A DNA stretch of 64,000 bases from Macrotrachela quadricornifera (lineage: Eukaryota > Rotifera > Eurotatoria > Philodinida > Philodinidae): contig JAJEKB010020950.1 in the NCBI GenBank assembly GCA_022393335.1, positions 502,841 through 566,840 on the forward strand, written 5' to 3'. The notes beneath the pieces were generated by a model. The model saw only the letters and a program-made list of their open reading frames with translations. It did not search any database and was not told the DNA's origin. This document shows positions 45,405 to 57,400 of this stretch, piece by piece. Positions within the stretch are counted from its first letter, which is position 1; each line of letters begins with the position of its first letter. Made by a program: the position numbers and the translations under genes.

Positions 45405-46151
45405 TGGACATTTTGTGCGAAAACTTTCGATCCACCCGTTATATATAAAAGTCAAGGTGGTACTTATGAAAAAGTCGTTGTCAATCTAAAGAAAGAGATG
45501 ACAAGATCTGAATTATATGTCTCTTGTAGTCGTGCAACAAAAGCAATTGGTTTATATTTATTTGGTGGCTTCGTTCCACCAAAACCAGCTGAACCTAATG
45601 ATGCAGTGGTGATGATGTCCAAAACCATGAGATCCGAACGAATGCTGAAATTTCCACTTGAATTTCCTGAATAATTTAAAGGAGAAAGATTTTCCGTGAT
45701 GTTTCATAATGTACAATCATTGAATAAACATATTTTGGATATCAGATTTGACAAAACATTTTTGTATGCTTCTATGATAAGTCTTGTTGAAACATGGGCA
45801 AAACCTACTGATTCTTTGGACATTGAAGGTTTTGTAATTCACAGACGTGATTGTAATGATATACGAAAACCATTTGGTCAAATTACTTATTTAACAAATA
45901 ACTTGAACTATAAAAATATTGTCGAAAGATGTGATTATTCAGGCAAAAATCATATTGAGTATTCTTCAATAAAAATTGATGATATCTGTATAATTTCCGT
46001 TTACAATTCACCAAATTCATCACTTAATGTCTTAAAACGACATATTAATGAAGTTATATCTATTTCAAAACCATTCAGTGAAAATATAATTCTCGTTGGT
46101 GATTTCAATATAAATTTGAAGATAAAAACCAATATAGATAGGAAAACATGA
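45405..46151 (+). pseudogene. Helentron tail: helicase end plus endonuclease
   Basis: One plus-strand frame first gives the end of a Pif1/SF1-type helicase: YKSQGGTYEKVVVNL (motif V), then SELYVSCSRATKAIGLYL (motif VI). After one TAA (45672) the same frame reads FHNVQSLNKHILDIRF, SLVETWAK and ILVGDFNINL, hallmarks of an endonuclease/exonuclease/phosphatase domain. This order is that of Helentrons (rolling-circle Helitron relatives with a C-terminal nuclease). The 5' Rep and most of the helicase are absent and the nuclease is cut before its last His motif. The join to the Tc1-like stump at 45345-45400 suggests insertion or recombination. Confidence 0.7.
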
Positions 46152-46155
46152 AATT

Positions 46156-46416
46156 TTGCCTGAATTTCATGTTGATGAAATTGACCGAATTCGCACAGAT
46201 ATACCTTTTCATCTGGAAGATCTTAGAATTTATGATCAGTCTGGTATGATGGAAGTCAACGAGGAGTTCTTTTTTGATCGTTATGAAATAGTTGATGAAA
46301 ACGAACAAATCGATATAGAGACGACTTTTAGTCTTAAAGATCACTCTAAAAAAAATCCGTTTTCTTGGAAACCCACTGACGGGTTTCCGAATTTGTTACT
46401 ATCGAAAACATTTTAA
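46156..46416 (+). other. Unassigned 86-codon open frame
   Basis: It reads MPEFHVDEIDRIRTDIPFHL, then acidic sequence with FFFDRYEIVDENEQ. It begins a few bases after the Helentron nuclease breaks off, in another frame. Composition looks protein-like but I recognise no family. Its end runs into GGGTTTCCGA repeats at 46370-46520. Confidence 0.25.
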
Positions 46417-46609
46417 GGGTTTCCGAGCATGGGTTTCCGAGGTCCCGGAAATCCTAAAATAACCAAGTATATAGTTTATATATAGTTTATTCCGGAAATC
46501 AATTAACGGTTTCCGACTTGATGAGCAGCTGCGAATTGTTATACACACTGAAAATGCTTGGGCTGACTAAAGACGTTTTTGCATCCTGAAAAACGTTCTA
46601 GAATGCAAG

Positions 46610-46795
46610 AATGCCTAAATCTAACTCCCTTATATCTATTCTAAACTGCTTATATCTATGCTTAACCCCTTATATCTATACTTAACCCCTTAGAACTATC
46701 CTTAATCTCTTATATCTATTCTAAACTTGTTATATCTATTCAAAACTCCTTATATCTATCCATAACCCCTTATATCTATCCTTAGCCTCTTATCA
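46610..46795 (-). repeat. Degenerate 20-bp tandem repeat, about eight units
   Basis: Units follow CCTTATATCTATCCTTAACC, the reverse complement of the repeat at 36510-36790. Spacing is close to 20 bases. Confidence 0.75.
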
Positions 46796-46801
46796 GGGGG
46801 A

Positions 46802-47412
46802 AGTTACCGATACCCATGAGTTACATTAGCAGACAACGGATAACTCATAACTCGTAATGGAAACTTCTGACTCTATTACGGAAAGCATGTTTCTCAGAGA
46901 TAATGATATTTTATGAAGTTTGATCTACAATTTCAATGGATGGAGAACAAGAATTTACAAGCCATTTATCGAGTTTTTCGAATATTTTTCTTCTCCCTGT
47001 AAGGCCCTGAGGAAGCCTAATATTTCGAAAATAACGATATTTTATACAGTTTGATCGAAGGTTTTCAGAAATGGGCAATAATAATTTACGAGTAATATTT
47101 TCGAACTCCATAAATCACTCGTATATTCTTGTTGTCCATCACTGAAGGCCTTTGATCAAACGTTGTAAAATATCGTTATTTTCGAAATATTATGCTTTCT
47201 CAGGACACTAGAGAGAGAAGAAAAATATTCGAAAAACTTGAGAAATAGCTCGTAAATTATTGTTCACCATCCTTAAAAACCTTTTACTAAACTTTATGAA
47301 ATCTCGTGATTTTCGAGAAATATCTTTTCCTTAATAGAGTTACAATTTTGCATTATGAGTTATAAGTTACCCGTTACCTTGTAACATAACTAATGAGTAT
47401 TGGTAACTTTAG
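46802..47412. mobile_element. MITE with internal inverted repeats
   Basis: The left end AGTTACCGATACCCATGAGTTA and right end TAATGAGTATTGGTAACT are inverted. Inside, TTTCGAAAATAACGATATTTT and AAAATATCGTTATTTTCGAAA are mirrored around 47100. No coding capacity was seen. Confidence 0.55.
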
Positions 47413-47862
47413 TCCTATAGTTATAGTACAGGTCTTGTGTTGTCAGGTAACGCAAACCTCGCGTAACGGCAACTTCGAATCATATTCCAACTATCTTCAT
47501 TGGGTAAGTTGTTCCGCTATAGGATATCGTTTGAAACTCATTTCAAAGATTTTCGAACTCGAAATAGCGTCGAAGATTCGAGAAAAATTTGGAAACTGAT
47601 TTAGATTCCCGACTATACGTTTTTGAATTGAAATCGTATACAATTTCAGGATAAAATTCAGAAATTATGAATCAAAAGTCGAGGAGCTCAACTGTCAGTG
47701 TACCGTATGTATCGGATATAATTATCTTTTGATATTGTCTAACACAAACAATACGGTGTTTGCAAAGATCAAATTAACAGCAAACAGATTAAGAGAAGTA
47801 CGATTGATTTTAAGAATATTATTGTTTATTCTTGTTTTAGACGGAACTAACAGTCAAGAAAA

Positions 47863-49730
47863 ATGATATACCTTCACAATGTCTTGCGACTTGTTTTTAA
47901 TTACATTACCGAATTGCTACCATCCATTGATTTAACTCGTGCTTGCAGAGCGCGCGATGAGGATGTGGCACGAAACATTTTTGAAGATATTGCAGAAGTT
48001 GAATCAGATGATGAAAAAGATGAAAGTTATACGGAAGATGGTAATGATGATATAGAAAACAATTTACTACACGAATTTTCGCTCGAGTATATGAAGAAAA
48101 TCGTTGATTTTTACGATAAAGCCAATTTTAACACTGGTAAAAGGAAACATTCTTGGTCGAGTCTTCGGGATCGTTTCAATAAAGTGAAGAATAGAAGCTA
48201 TATCCGACGATTTCGAAAATATATTGAAAAACAAGGTACAAAGAAATAAAAACTTGAAGAAATCGGTTCGTTCGTTTATGAATTGTTTGTGAAAGCATAT
48301 GAACAATTACTGTTTATACACGACATAGATTTGAAAAGATGGGAATTGCAAAAGGCACGTGAAATAAATGATGAAAGTTTTGTGGAAAGTAAGATGATAC
48401 CAACAGTATTGTTCAAGACTTTCTAATTGTAGCTTTCTCTCTTGCGATCTCCTATACAGTCTCTTCTCTTCATGTTGTATGACATGATAGAACAAAATAT
48501 GTAGAGCTGTAGCAAAGAAGATAAAAAACATTGAGTTTAACGCTTTTCTCTATGTGTTTCAGTGACCATTGGGTTCATCTGTTTAAACATCGTCACGGAA
48601 TTTGCAGCCGACATGTGGCAAAGCTAGTAACAAAGAGAGAAGTCGAAAGCGTGGACGAGATCAATAAATCAGCTGATGATTTTGTTTCTGTTGTAAAAAA
48701 GATGTTTCCGGATTATGATTCTCGTTACGTATAAAAAAAGGAACAATCTGGTTTGGGACTGGAAATGTAATCCAATCGAGAACTTTCGTTTAAAGCTGAA
48801 AAGCTGTTGCTTGCCAAAGTTCGATCACTACACAATACACCCCACAGATATATGATACTGTTGATTGTGTCATTTGATGGTACTTTGATCGGTAAATTGT
48901 TTCTATGTCTTAAAGAATCGAATGGGTCTATGAGTGAAACTGTCAGACAAAGCCTATTTCAGACGGATAATCTAATAATTATCTGTAAGTCATGTGTTAA
49001 CTATGTCCTTATGTTTGTTCCTTTTTCTTTTGGCTTTATACATTTTCCTATCATTGTTTTATGACTGACGAAGAATAGAACGCAAAGGGTATGACGCCAC
49101 GAAAGAAGAAGGATCGAAAAATAAATGTTAAACGTGTTTTTCTCAATGTGTTAAGTAACAAATCAGGAAAGTTAACAACCAGTCTTGCACAATATTGGAG
49201 TGATCATGTACTTGTGTCTTTGGTTGGTGACAAAAAATGTCTGCTCTTAAATGATCACTGGGGTGGACAGAGGATCGAAATGTTATATAATAAAATGAAA
49301 CATTTAAAGCTACTTGAAATTCTAAAAAAGACAACTTCAATGATTTAATCATCGGATGTATGATGGAATCGTCAGTACAAACACTTCCTTCAAGATATGT
49401 ACAATCATATTCGTCTTTATAATTTGAATTTTAATTTGCTCAACGAAACAATAAAATAAAAATGAACAGTTTGGCCTATAATCAGCTGTCTTCATTGAAG
49501 TTTATTCCAATGAATCTTCATGCGTGGTATCAGTCGGGATATTTGAAAACAAACCCTGGATCTTTTCAAAATGTTAACAAAGTTTGTTTTTCGTTTTCTG
49601 AAGCTCGTTGTTGTCAACCAAATTGTACCAGTGCACCATACGTACAATATAGTTTTTGTTCAAAAGTTATGTTTCTTCTATTTCTACGACAGTTATCACA
49701 AACATTGAGATTTTGCCTTTATTGTAAGCT
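47863..49730 (+). pseudogene. DDE_1/CENPB-type transposase remnant
   Basis: Plus-strand pieces follow one another in family order. An acidic leader and helix-turn-helix (MKKIVDFYDKANFNTGKRK) come first, then after a stop DIDLKRWELQKAREI. A CENPB-type segment WVHLFKHRHGICSRHVAKL follows, then FPDYDSRYV, SLHNTPHRYMI and VSFDGTLIGKLFLCLKE. SGKLTTSLAQYWSDHVLV and CLLLNDHWGGQ carry the second catalytic Asp region, and a Cys-rich end MNLHAWYQSGYLKTNPGSF closes it. Many stops and frameshifts show it is dead. The first catalytic Asp (normally before QSG) is not clearly kept. Jerky/pogo-type elements are the closest known group. Confidence 0.65.
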
Positions 49731-50190
49731 TGCTTTCATTAGTTTTCTTTAATTTCTGTTAACAGTATAATCAGGATAAACAGTTTGTATATAGTTTTTT
49801 TGCCTGTCATTCTGTTTGTAAAAGCTTTTTGATCTAGAAAGTATCTTTCTAATGTGAGAGATATGTAAATGGCAGATCGTTCACGACGTCCATTCTCGAA
49901 TGAACCATGAAATAATTCACACAACATTGAGTTTCCTTGATTTCGAAGCTCTCAAACAACAATCAGATATCTTGAGGCTCAAGAGTTCTTGTTTTTGAAC
50001 AATGAACAAAAATCTTGAAAGTCAAGAATGAAACGGTCAAGTAATGAAAAATTTTCAGATTAATTAGCAATGCGTATGAATTTCATAGTGCTAAAAGTTT
50101 CGAGTGTGTACGGTCTTTTTTGAATGAATTGTAAGATTTTCAATTTTCAACCATTTTGGCTGGAAAAAACAGAAAATTGACCATAACTTT
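49731..50190. other. Spacer between two element remnants
   Basis: No gene or clear repeat was seen. Confidence 0.35.
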
Positions 50191-50194
50191 TCAA

Positions 50195-51735
50195 AGAAGA
50201 GCTGTCAACCCAAATCCTTTGAGCTTTTTTTCTATTTCAATGTCCTCTATCAAGCAACATGTAAATGAAGAGAATCGGCGTTGCGCACCTCGGAAGGCTT
50301 CCTCGTAAGGAGTGGAAAAAGATTTCTCCGAAAAAATCCATTGATAGTGTTGAAACATCAGCTTTTTTTTATTAAAAAAGCTACCTAAAGCATACATTAA
50401 TATAATTACAATTCTTTTTAATAAATGCTTAAATAAAGGTGAAATTTTCTCAGCTGCGAAACATGCTAAAATTGTTTGCCTCCCAAAGGAAGGTATATAT
50501 CCAGCACCGAATCGTTTAAGATCCATTTCTTTGTTTCCCAATGTAGAGAAATGTTTTGAAAGGGTAATATATACTCGATTATTAAAATGATGTGCTGATA
50601 ATAGCATTTTTACTGATGTGCAATCAAGATTTTCACTAGGTAGACAATTACAAACAAGGGTAATTTCTCTTATTGAAGAATTAAGATTAACGATCGCCGT
50701 GAACAATCGCTCTACTCTAACTATCTTTGTTGACTTCTTGTTAACCTTTGACAGACTGGATTTCCGCACTGATTGCAAATTTCCATGAATTAGGAATATC
50801 ATTTCAGATGCTAAAATGGATCTTCAACTGGTTTCAAGGTAGATCGTTTTGTATAAGTTATGGAAATGAACGATCCAGATCTATTCCAATGAGAATAGGC
50901 ATTCCGAAAGGTTCGGTTTTGAGTGAAATATTTTCGAATGCATATTCATCTTCTACCGAAGTATTTTTTCGGTACAATGTTTCATCTGTTTCCGGATGAT
51001 CTGGTAATAATCCTGAGAGATTCCGTCGAGAAGAAATTTTCGGAAAATCTGGTTGAAATTGAACGAAAAGCAGCGATTACCATGAAGGAACGAGAAAAGT
51101 TTGCGGATGATTTATTATTACCTGTTAATTTAGCTAAAAAACAGCAATGTTAGTACATAGTATTGTCGTGCCGCCATATCCTCTAGTATATCATAAGTCA
51201 CAATCAATCGAATATGTTCAAAGATTCAAATGCTTAGGGGTGACCATATCCGTTAAGTTAGGTTGGGAATTTTATATAAAGGAGCGTCTGGAAATTATTA
51301 GGAAAATATACAATGGTATGAGAATCATTTTTAAGGCTATTAAAAGAAAAGATATTAAAATTCGTAGAAAAATCTATCTCGCATATGCATCGCCACGTTT
51401 TCTATGGCTATTTTGCACTTGGTTTCTCTTTACGAATAACCAACATGATCGTATTGAACATATTTTTTGTTCGAATCTGAAGGTTCTACGTAATCTTAGC
51501 CAATGGGATGGTTTTACTTCTTTAGTATTAGCTCGTGAAAAGCCCTCCGTAACCATCTGTACACGTGTTGCCGACGCTTCACCCACCACCTTATAAATTC
51601 GGATGAATGTCTTGCTTTTCAGCAATCTTGGAATGCATATCTAATCATTACCACACCCAATAGTTGGATGAAGACCTTGAGCTTTAGACGTAATAATATA
51701 TTTCCCCGTAGACTTACTCGACAGGCAATTCACTG
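50195..51735 (+). pseudogene. Non-LTR retrotransposon reverse transcriptase
   Basis: Plus-strand pieces with several stops and frameshifts give, in order, CLPKEGIYPAPNRLRSISLF, RVIYTRLLK, FSLGRQLQTRVISLIEEL, FVDFLLTFDRL (motif A), MLKWIFNWFQGRSFCISYG, IGIPKGSVLS (motif B), a changed box LFPDDLVIIL where F/YADD is expected, KCLGVTIS and IRKIYNGMRIIF. It ends IEHIFCSNLKVLRNLSQWDGF. These are the palm and thumb of a non-LTR (LINE-type) enzyme that primes on genomic DNA. The long minus-strand frame at 50191-50802 is its antisense shadow. The endonuclease part was not found, so the copy is 5'-truncated or decayed. Confidence 0.85.
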
Positions 51736-51993
51736 CTGAGTTGGGTGGTTAATGTTTGAAGGAGTACATAAAACGCAATATGAATAATTCAGGAATACAA
51801 ATGAATATATAAAAGACTATGTTTACAAGTATTTGTTGCAGTACCCCTTGGATGTCATATATGACATGTAGATCATAAGTCAGATTGGTCATGGTGTATT
51901 TTTTCCTCACTTCTTGAATCTTTTTTTTTTTGCTTGTATCTTTATTCTTTTTATTGCCAGTATGTATTGTTATTTTTTGTATGTTAGTGTGAT

Positions 51994-52895
51994 ATACCCG
52001 GTGGTCCATATATAACTGTGCGATAAGAAATTTGAATATCTACATTACAGCTCGAGCAAACGGGCTCATTTCTTTTATCAATGATAGAGGCGCGTCCAAA
52101 GTTTATATCCATAAAGACAGGTCTAGGGAGACCCTTTCTTAAGTATCACTATTGGCCTCAACAAGAAAAATTTTACTTTTTCACAGTTAGAAAACAAAGT
52201 AACTTTGTCGAAAAAAATTGAATATCCCCGCGGCGGCTCGGGCTAACGAGCTGATTCTTTTATCAATAATAGAGGCATGTTCAAGCTTTAGATTCATAAA
52301 GACATGCCTAGAGAGATCCTTTGTTAAGTATATTGTTTTCTATCCTATCTGTGAAAAAGTAAAATTATTTTGTTGAAGCCATCAGTAGTACTGTATAAAG
52401 GCTCTCTCTAATCTTGTCCCTCAAGATTTAAAGTGTGAGCATGCTTCTATTATTGGTTAAAAGATCAACTGATTTGCTCGAGCCGTAGCAGAGATATTTA
52501 ATTTTTTCTTGGTATCGTGACTTTTGGGTTATATACAGGGTGGCCCAAAAGTCAGTTTACCAAAATAAAAATTGAATATCTCCATTGCGGCTCGAGCAAA
52601 TGAGCTGATTTTTTTACCAATAATAGAGGCATGTTCAAGCTTCATATCCATAAAGACATGGCTATAGAAATCCTCTGTTAAATATACTATTTTTTTTTCT
52701 ATCTGTGAAAAAGTAAAATTTTTCTTGTTGAGGTCAATAGTGATACTTACGAAAGGGTCTCCCTAGGCCTGTTTTTATAGATATAAACTTTGGACGCGTC
52801 TCTGTCGTTGATAAAAAAATGAGCTCGTTAGCTTAAACAGTAATGGAGATATTCAAATTTCTTATCGCACAGTTATTTATGGACCCCCCGGTATA
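51994..52895. mobile_element. About 0.9-kb mariner-type MITE cluster
   Basis: Outer ends TATACCCGGTGGTCCATAT and ATGGACCCCCCGGTATA are inverted, followed inward on both sides by ACTGTGCGATAAGAAATTTG. A unit of about 110 bp (TTGAATATCTCC, GGCTCGAGCAAA, ATCAATAATAGAGGCATG) occurs five times, at about 52035, 52228, 52440 (reverse), 52570 and 52790 (reverse). At 52525-52560 two ends meet head to head (GACTTTTGGG/CCCAAAAGTC). Confidence 0.7.
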
Positions 52896-53044
52896 TTCTT
52901 TTTGTTTTTCTCTAACTGTTGATGTTTATATTCCTTATACATGTCTTACTCTTTCTTTTCTTTTATTGGCTATATTCTTTTAACTGTAAACCAGCTACAA
53001 TATAGCACAGTAAAATAAATTACACTGAAGCATCTCTAATATGA

Positions 53045-53635
53045 ACGTTAACACATTCACCACAGTGGGGTCCACCGGTGGATTCCACTTTGCATTTCAT
53101 ATTCTAATCTCGAAACACGTTTAATAAGAAAACGGCATAGACCATAAGACGCAGCGTGAAAAGCTCTACAATCCTCATAGTAAAGCTTATTTTAATTGTC
53201 TAACTTTTATTTTGAAAGAAAGTAAAACTCTGTCTGACTTGTTTTCTAGATTAGAAAAACATCTTTTTTTTTCCGCACGAATGTGAAATTTCATTTTTCT
53301 TATTTCATCTTTTTATCATCTGATATGGCTTCGTCAGGAAAAATAAAATATACCACAAGATGCAGCGTGAAGCGCTCTACAATCTACATCATAAAGCTTA
53401 TTTTAATTGTGTACAAACTTCGGCGTAAGATACTATAGTCCCGAAGCAACCTCAAAAGTGGGTCACACACAGTTTTACATTTTATTGAAAACAAAAAGTA
53501 TACAATTGAAATAGGTTTTACGGTGTAGGTTATAGAACTTTTCACGCTGCATCTTGTGGTATATTTTGTTTTCTAATACAACGTATTTAAAAATGTTAGT
53601 TTCTATGGAATATGAATCGTGGTGAATGTGTTAAA
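53045..53635. mobile_element. piggyBac-type MITE
   Basis: TTAA at both ends with inner inverted repeats CACATTCACCAC and GTGGTGAATGTG, the TTAA target rule of piggyBac. Mirrored inner sequence includes ACGCAGCGTGAAAAGCTCTACA, written in both directions. Confidence 0.75.
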
Positions 53636-53765
53636 GGGAATATTGAAAAGTGTTTACTATACGGAGTTGTTCACTACACAGAGGTCTATGCTTATTTGCA
53701 GAGTCAGGCGTTTCTATTGCCTGTGCACAGATCAACGAGACCTAACATTCGCTTCTTATCTTTAT

Positions 53766-54011
53766 TTATTGAATTATCTCTTTAACTTTGCTGTACAAAA
53801 AAGCTTCAATTTTGATGTGCTTCAACACTTTACTCGTAACATAGAGATTGGTCAGTTGAGATTCGAGTTGAGTAATGATTGGATATAATTGAGGATGAGT
53901 TGTAGTTAATAGGAGTCGAAATCGTTCGACCACTTCTATTCTTTCAGAAAGCCTTGGTGAAGTAACTCGTATTTCATCTTGATTAGTTTTGTCTTCTTCC
54001 GTCTCATTCAT
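53766..54011 (-). pseudogene. 81-codon frame, possible Tigger transposase C-terminus
   Basis: From an ATG at 54011 it reads MNETEEDKTNQDEIR, then SPRLSERIEVVERFRLLL, then YPIITQLESQLTNL and SKVLKHIKIEAFLYSKV. The last part resembles the C-terminal tail of Tigger transposases (KQTxIxDFF type), and it lies inside an element with pogo-like ends. The alternative is a small host gene with a TFIIS-like helical N-domain. I favour the transposon reading. Confidence 0.35.
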
Positions 54012-54422
54012 GATGTTTACATTAAACAAATGCTCCCACTCATCAACGTGAAAGAAAGAAAAATGAAAGGAAAGGAAAATTTTATTATATATATACGTTA
54101 AGAAAGAAAAAAAAATCTTCGCACAACACTAACAAGAAAAGATAATATAAACATAATTAAATACGCGTCATAATGTAGATAAGAAAAAAGTTCACATTAG
54201 AGAGGTTATTCTAGCTGACAAGCATGAAAAAAACTATTCACTGTTCACTCTAAAGAGGTATTCATTATGGAGAGGTTCATTTCAAGCAAAAATCGCTCGG
54301 TGGGAATTTAGAATGTTCACTATATGGGGATGTTCATATTGTAGAGACGTATACAGTGAAAGGTTTCAGTGTAAAAAAAAAGTTGAGACACGCAGAGCTA
54401 TTTATGTTGAAACTTGTTGTTC

Positions 54423-57400
54423 TTATGCAACTGTGGTACGAATAAACTGATTGTACAATTTAGCATAGACACCATTTGGTCGAGTAATCAACTCGTCATG
54501 TGTGCCACTTTCCACAATATGACCGCTCTGCATTGCATAGATCATATCAACATGACGAATCGTTGATAATCGATGAGCAACAGTGATTGAAGTGAGATTC
54601 TCAGTGTTACGCTGTAATGCCTGTTGTATGAGCTAGATTATTAATGCATATAAAGTATAAGTAAAATTATTCTTTTAACAACTAACTTGTTCATTTTCAA
54701 TATCGAGTGCACTTGTAGGTTCGTCCATAATCAATAGTTGAGGTTTTCGTGCAAATGCACGTGCAATTGCTATTCGTTGTCGCTGGCCGCCCGAAATTCG
54801 GGCTCCAAATTGGCCAATTGGCGTGTCGTATCCCTGTATTTAACGTCAATATTAGATTGTGCATAATATTTTAGTGAGATGAGAGGGCACAGCAATCATG
54901 CTGCAACATAACTGTAAATCTTATACTTATCTTAAGTGCTGATCTTTTGTAGAATTGATAGTAATCATTAAAAAATTACAAATGACTGAATTAATTAGAG
55001 TGACAAAGAGTAACGTACATGAATGTCTCGAAATAACTCGAGTTTCAAGAGACCAACCCTTTACATCTAACATAATTCAAAGTTTGTAATTGAGAAGAAA
55101 TATGTAAATCTTACTATTTAGATGGTGTTTCCTATGCGCAAATCAAGCGTATTTTCCACAACAAAATCGAATAGATTTGTACGAAAACTCTACGAAGACC
55201 CGGCTTTTCCCTAGATAATCAAGACTTAAGAATTAAAAGAAAAAATTTGCTTGTTATTTGGTATTTATTTTCTACGATGCCCTTAATGTAAGGAAGTCAT
55301 GATGAATTCACATGGTGGCAATAGAAAAACGTATAGTTTGAGAAAACTACAAAAAGTTGTACGAAGATCGGAAAATTATGCTGTGAAGAAAAAATTTTTT
55401 TGCAGAGTGGAAAATCCGTCTTACTCTTGAATTCTTTACTAGGAAAGAGTGTCTTTGTAATCAATGGAGAAAACTTTAAACACAACCAGTGTTTCATAGA
55501 GTGTGAATACAGCTTTCGTCATAAACTATTATTGTTATTTCGAAAAAATCCTTTATTAAAATCAGACGGTTAGATATTGTTTAAAGGATAAGTGGCGTTA
55601 AGGTCATTTGTTGACTCCCAGTATTTTCCCAAAAGATTTCCATACGCAAAATCAATATTAAATTCCGTGTAAAGTCAGATACTTTTTTCTGGAAAAAAAA
55701 CAATTTTCACTTTTCATGGTCCATCTGCCACCTATAGAGAACTCAGGAGCATCGAAAATATTTTCCCAAAATTTATTAAATTCAGTCTAATCAAATACGA
55801 TATTCAGTGATGATTCAAAATTTCAGATACAAATTCGCAAATAATTGAATTTTGATAGGTACAAGTATGGTATACTGTAGGATGCTGGTAGGGTTAATTT
55901 TCAGTTAATATCTTAAAGTGATCCAGTAACATCATTAGAACGCCTACAATGCACTGAGTCATGTGTAAAATTCCTTTTCCAAGCCGATCCACGTATAAGA
56001 CATTGTCTTAAGTCCAATTTTTCAAATTTTTATGGTCTAACACTGGAAAGAGCTACAAAACATAAGCTTTTGAATAAATTTAATTGCATATAAAGAGTAT
56101 TTCATTAGCAACAGACCTATTTTTATTTCTTTTTATCTTTGCTGTATTTAAACATAGACGCGCATTAACGATATGTTAATGAATCACTGTAATTCGCTTC
56201 ATATCAATCTTCCGTTCACGTAATTCCTTATAACACACATCGATTAAACATATAGTCTATAAACTTCTGATCTACGAGTTCGAGCTTAACATTATGATGC
56301 GTTTATCTCCTATATGTATGCGAATAATCAACGATAAGAATAGAACACTAATAGTGATTCATAACAAGTGAATGAAAGAATAACAGCTATTTTTCCTAAC
56401 GCTGATATATAAAAATTAAAAACATATTTCGATGAATTTTTTTTCATATTTTCACTAATGCAAGACTTTCCTCAGTTTGGTACAAATTGAGTGCTATTTC
56501 TCTGCGATAATGATAGCTTAGATGCTACTTTTCAAAAATGTATCGTCAATATGTACGTTCACTTTCAGATACGGTAAAGATAAGAGAATAATGAGGAATG
56601 GGACCATCACTCACGAAAAACCCTTTAGCAGATGAATGAAACTTGAATTCAACGAGTGACATATTAAAGATTTTTCATAAATTTCGACTCCATTTTCATT
56701 TTCTTTCTATTTTTGACGTACTCAATCGTGAAGAGGTATTGAATATATAGTTTTGAAAAGGCACATATAAGCTATGAATCAAAAAATAATTTTATTCGAT
56801 TTACATAAATCCTATGAGAGAAGAATTGCATCGATAAAAATTTTGAAAAAGATTTGTCGAAATTCTTATCGATGCAGTTCTTCTCTCATACGATTCATGC
56901 AAATCGAATAAAATGGTTTTTTGATTCATAGCTTAAATGTGCCTTTTCAAAACTATATATTCAATATCTCTTCACAATTGAGTACGGCAAAAATAGAAAA
57001 AAAATGAAAATGGAGTCGAAACTTATGAAAAATTCTGTACAGTTTGGTGCAGTTTTTTAAATTCTTTCTTGATATGGCTTCAAAAAAAAAAAAATGTGGA
57101 ACATACTCAAATAGTGATAGTATTCGAATGGGTGTAAAAAAGTGAAAAACTGACTATGATTTCTAGATTATGAGCTATAAAACTTGACTTTTGAACAAAG
57201 TACTTATGATATTCGAAATCAGCACTTAACACTGCAACTGCTAATATGAATACTGTAAAAAATAATATCACCAGAACATAACTGAAGGGAGTACAGGGGA
57301 AAATAGATGCGTAAAGGACTGAGAGGAGAGAGTAGAGAACGTATTTTGGTGAAATTGTTTTTTTTTCAGAAAAAAAGTATCTAATTTTACTCAGAATTTA

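Larger units (their letters stand above)
53021..54373. mobile_element. pogo/Tigger-like non-autonomous element
   Basis: The left end TACACTGAAGCATCTCTAATA and the right end (read on the minus strand) TACACTGAAACC, with TCTCTACAATATGAAC inside, share the CACTG terminus and TATGAAC. TA lies at both borders. A C-terminal protein remnant is inside. A piggyBac-type MITE is inserted in its left part. Confidence 0.45.

Noticed and set aside
50191..50802. 203-codon minus-strand open frame
   Set aside because: The plus strand over the same bases encodes recognisable reverse transcriptase segments, so this is an antisense shadow.
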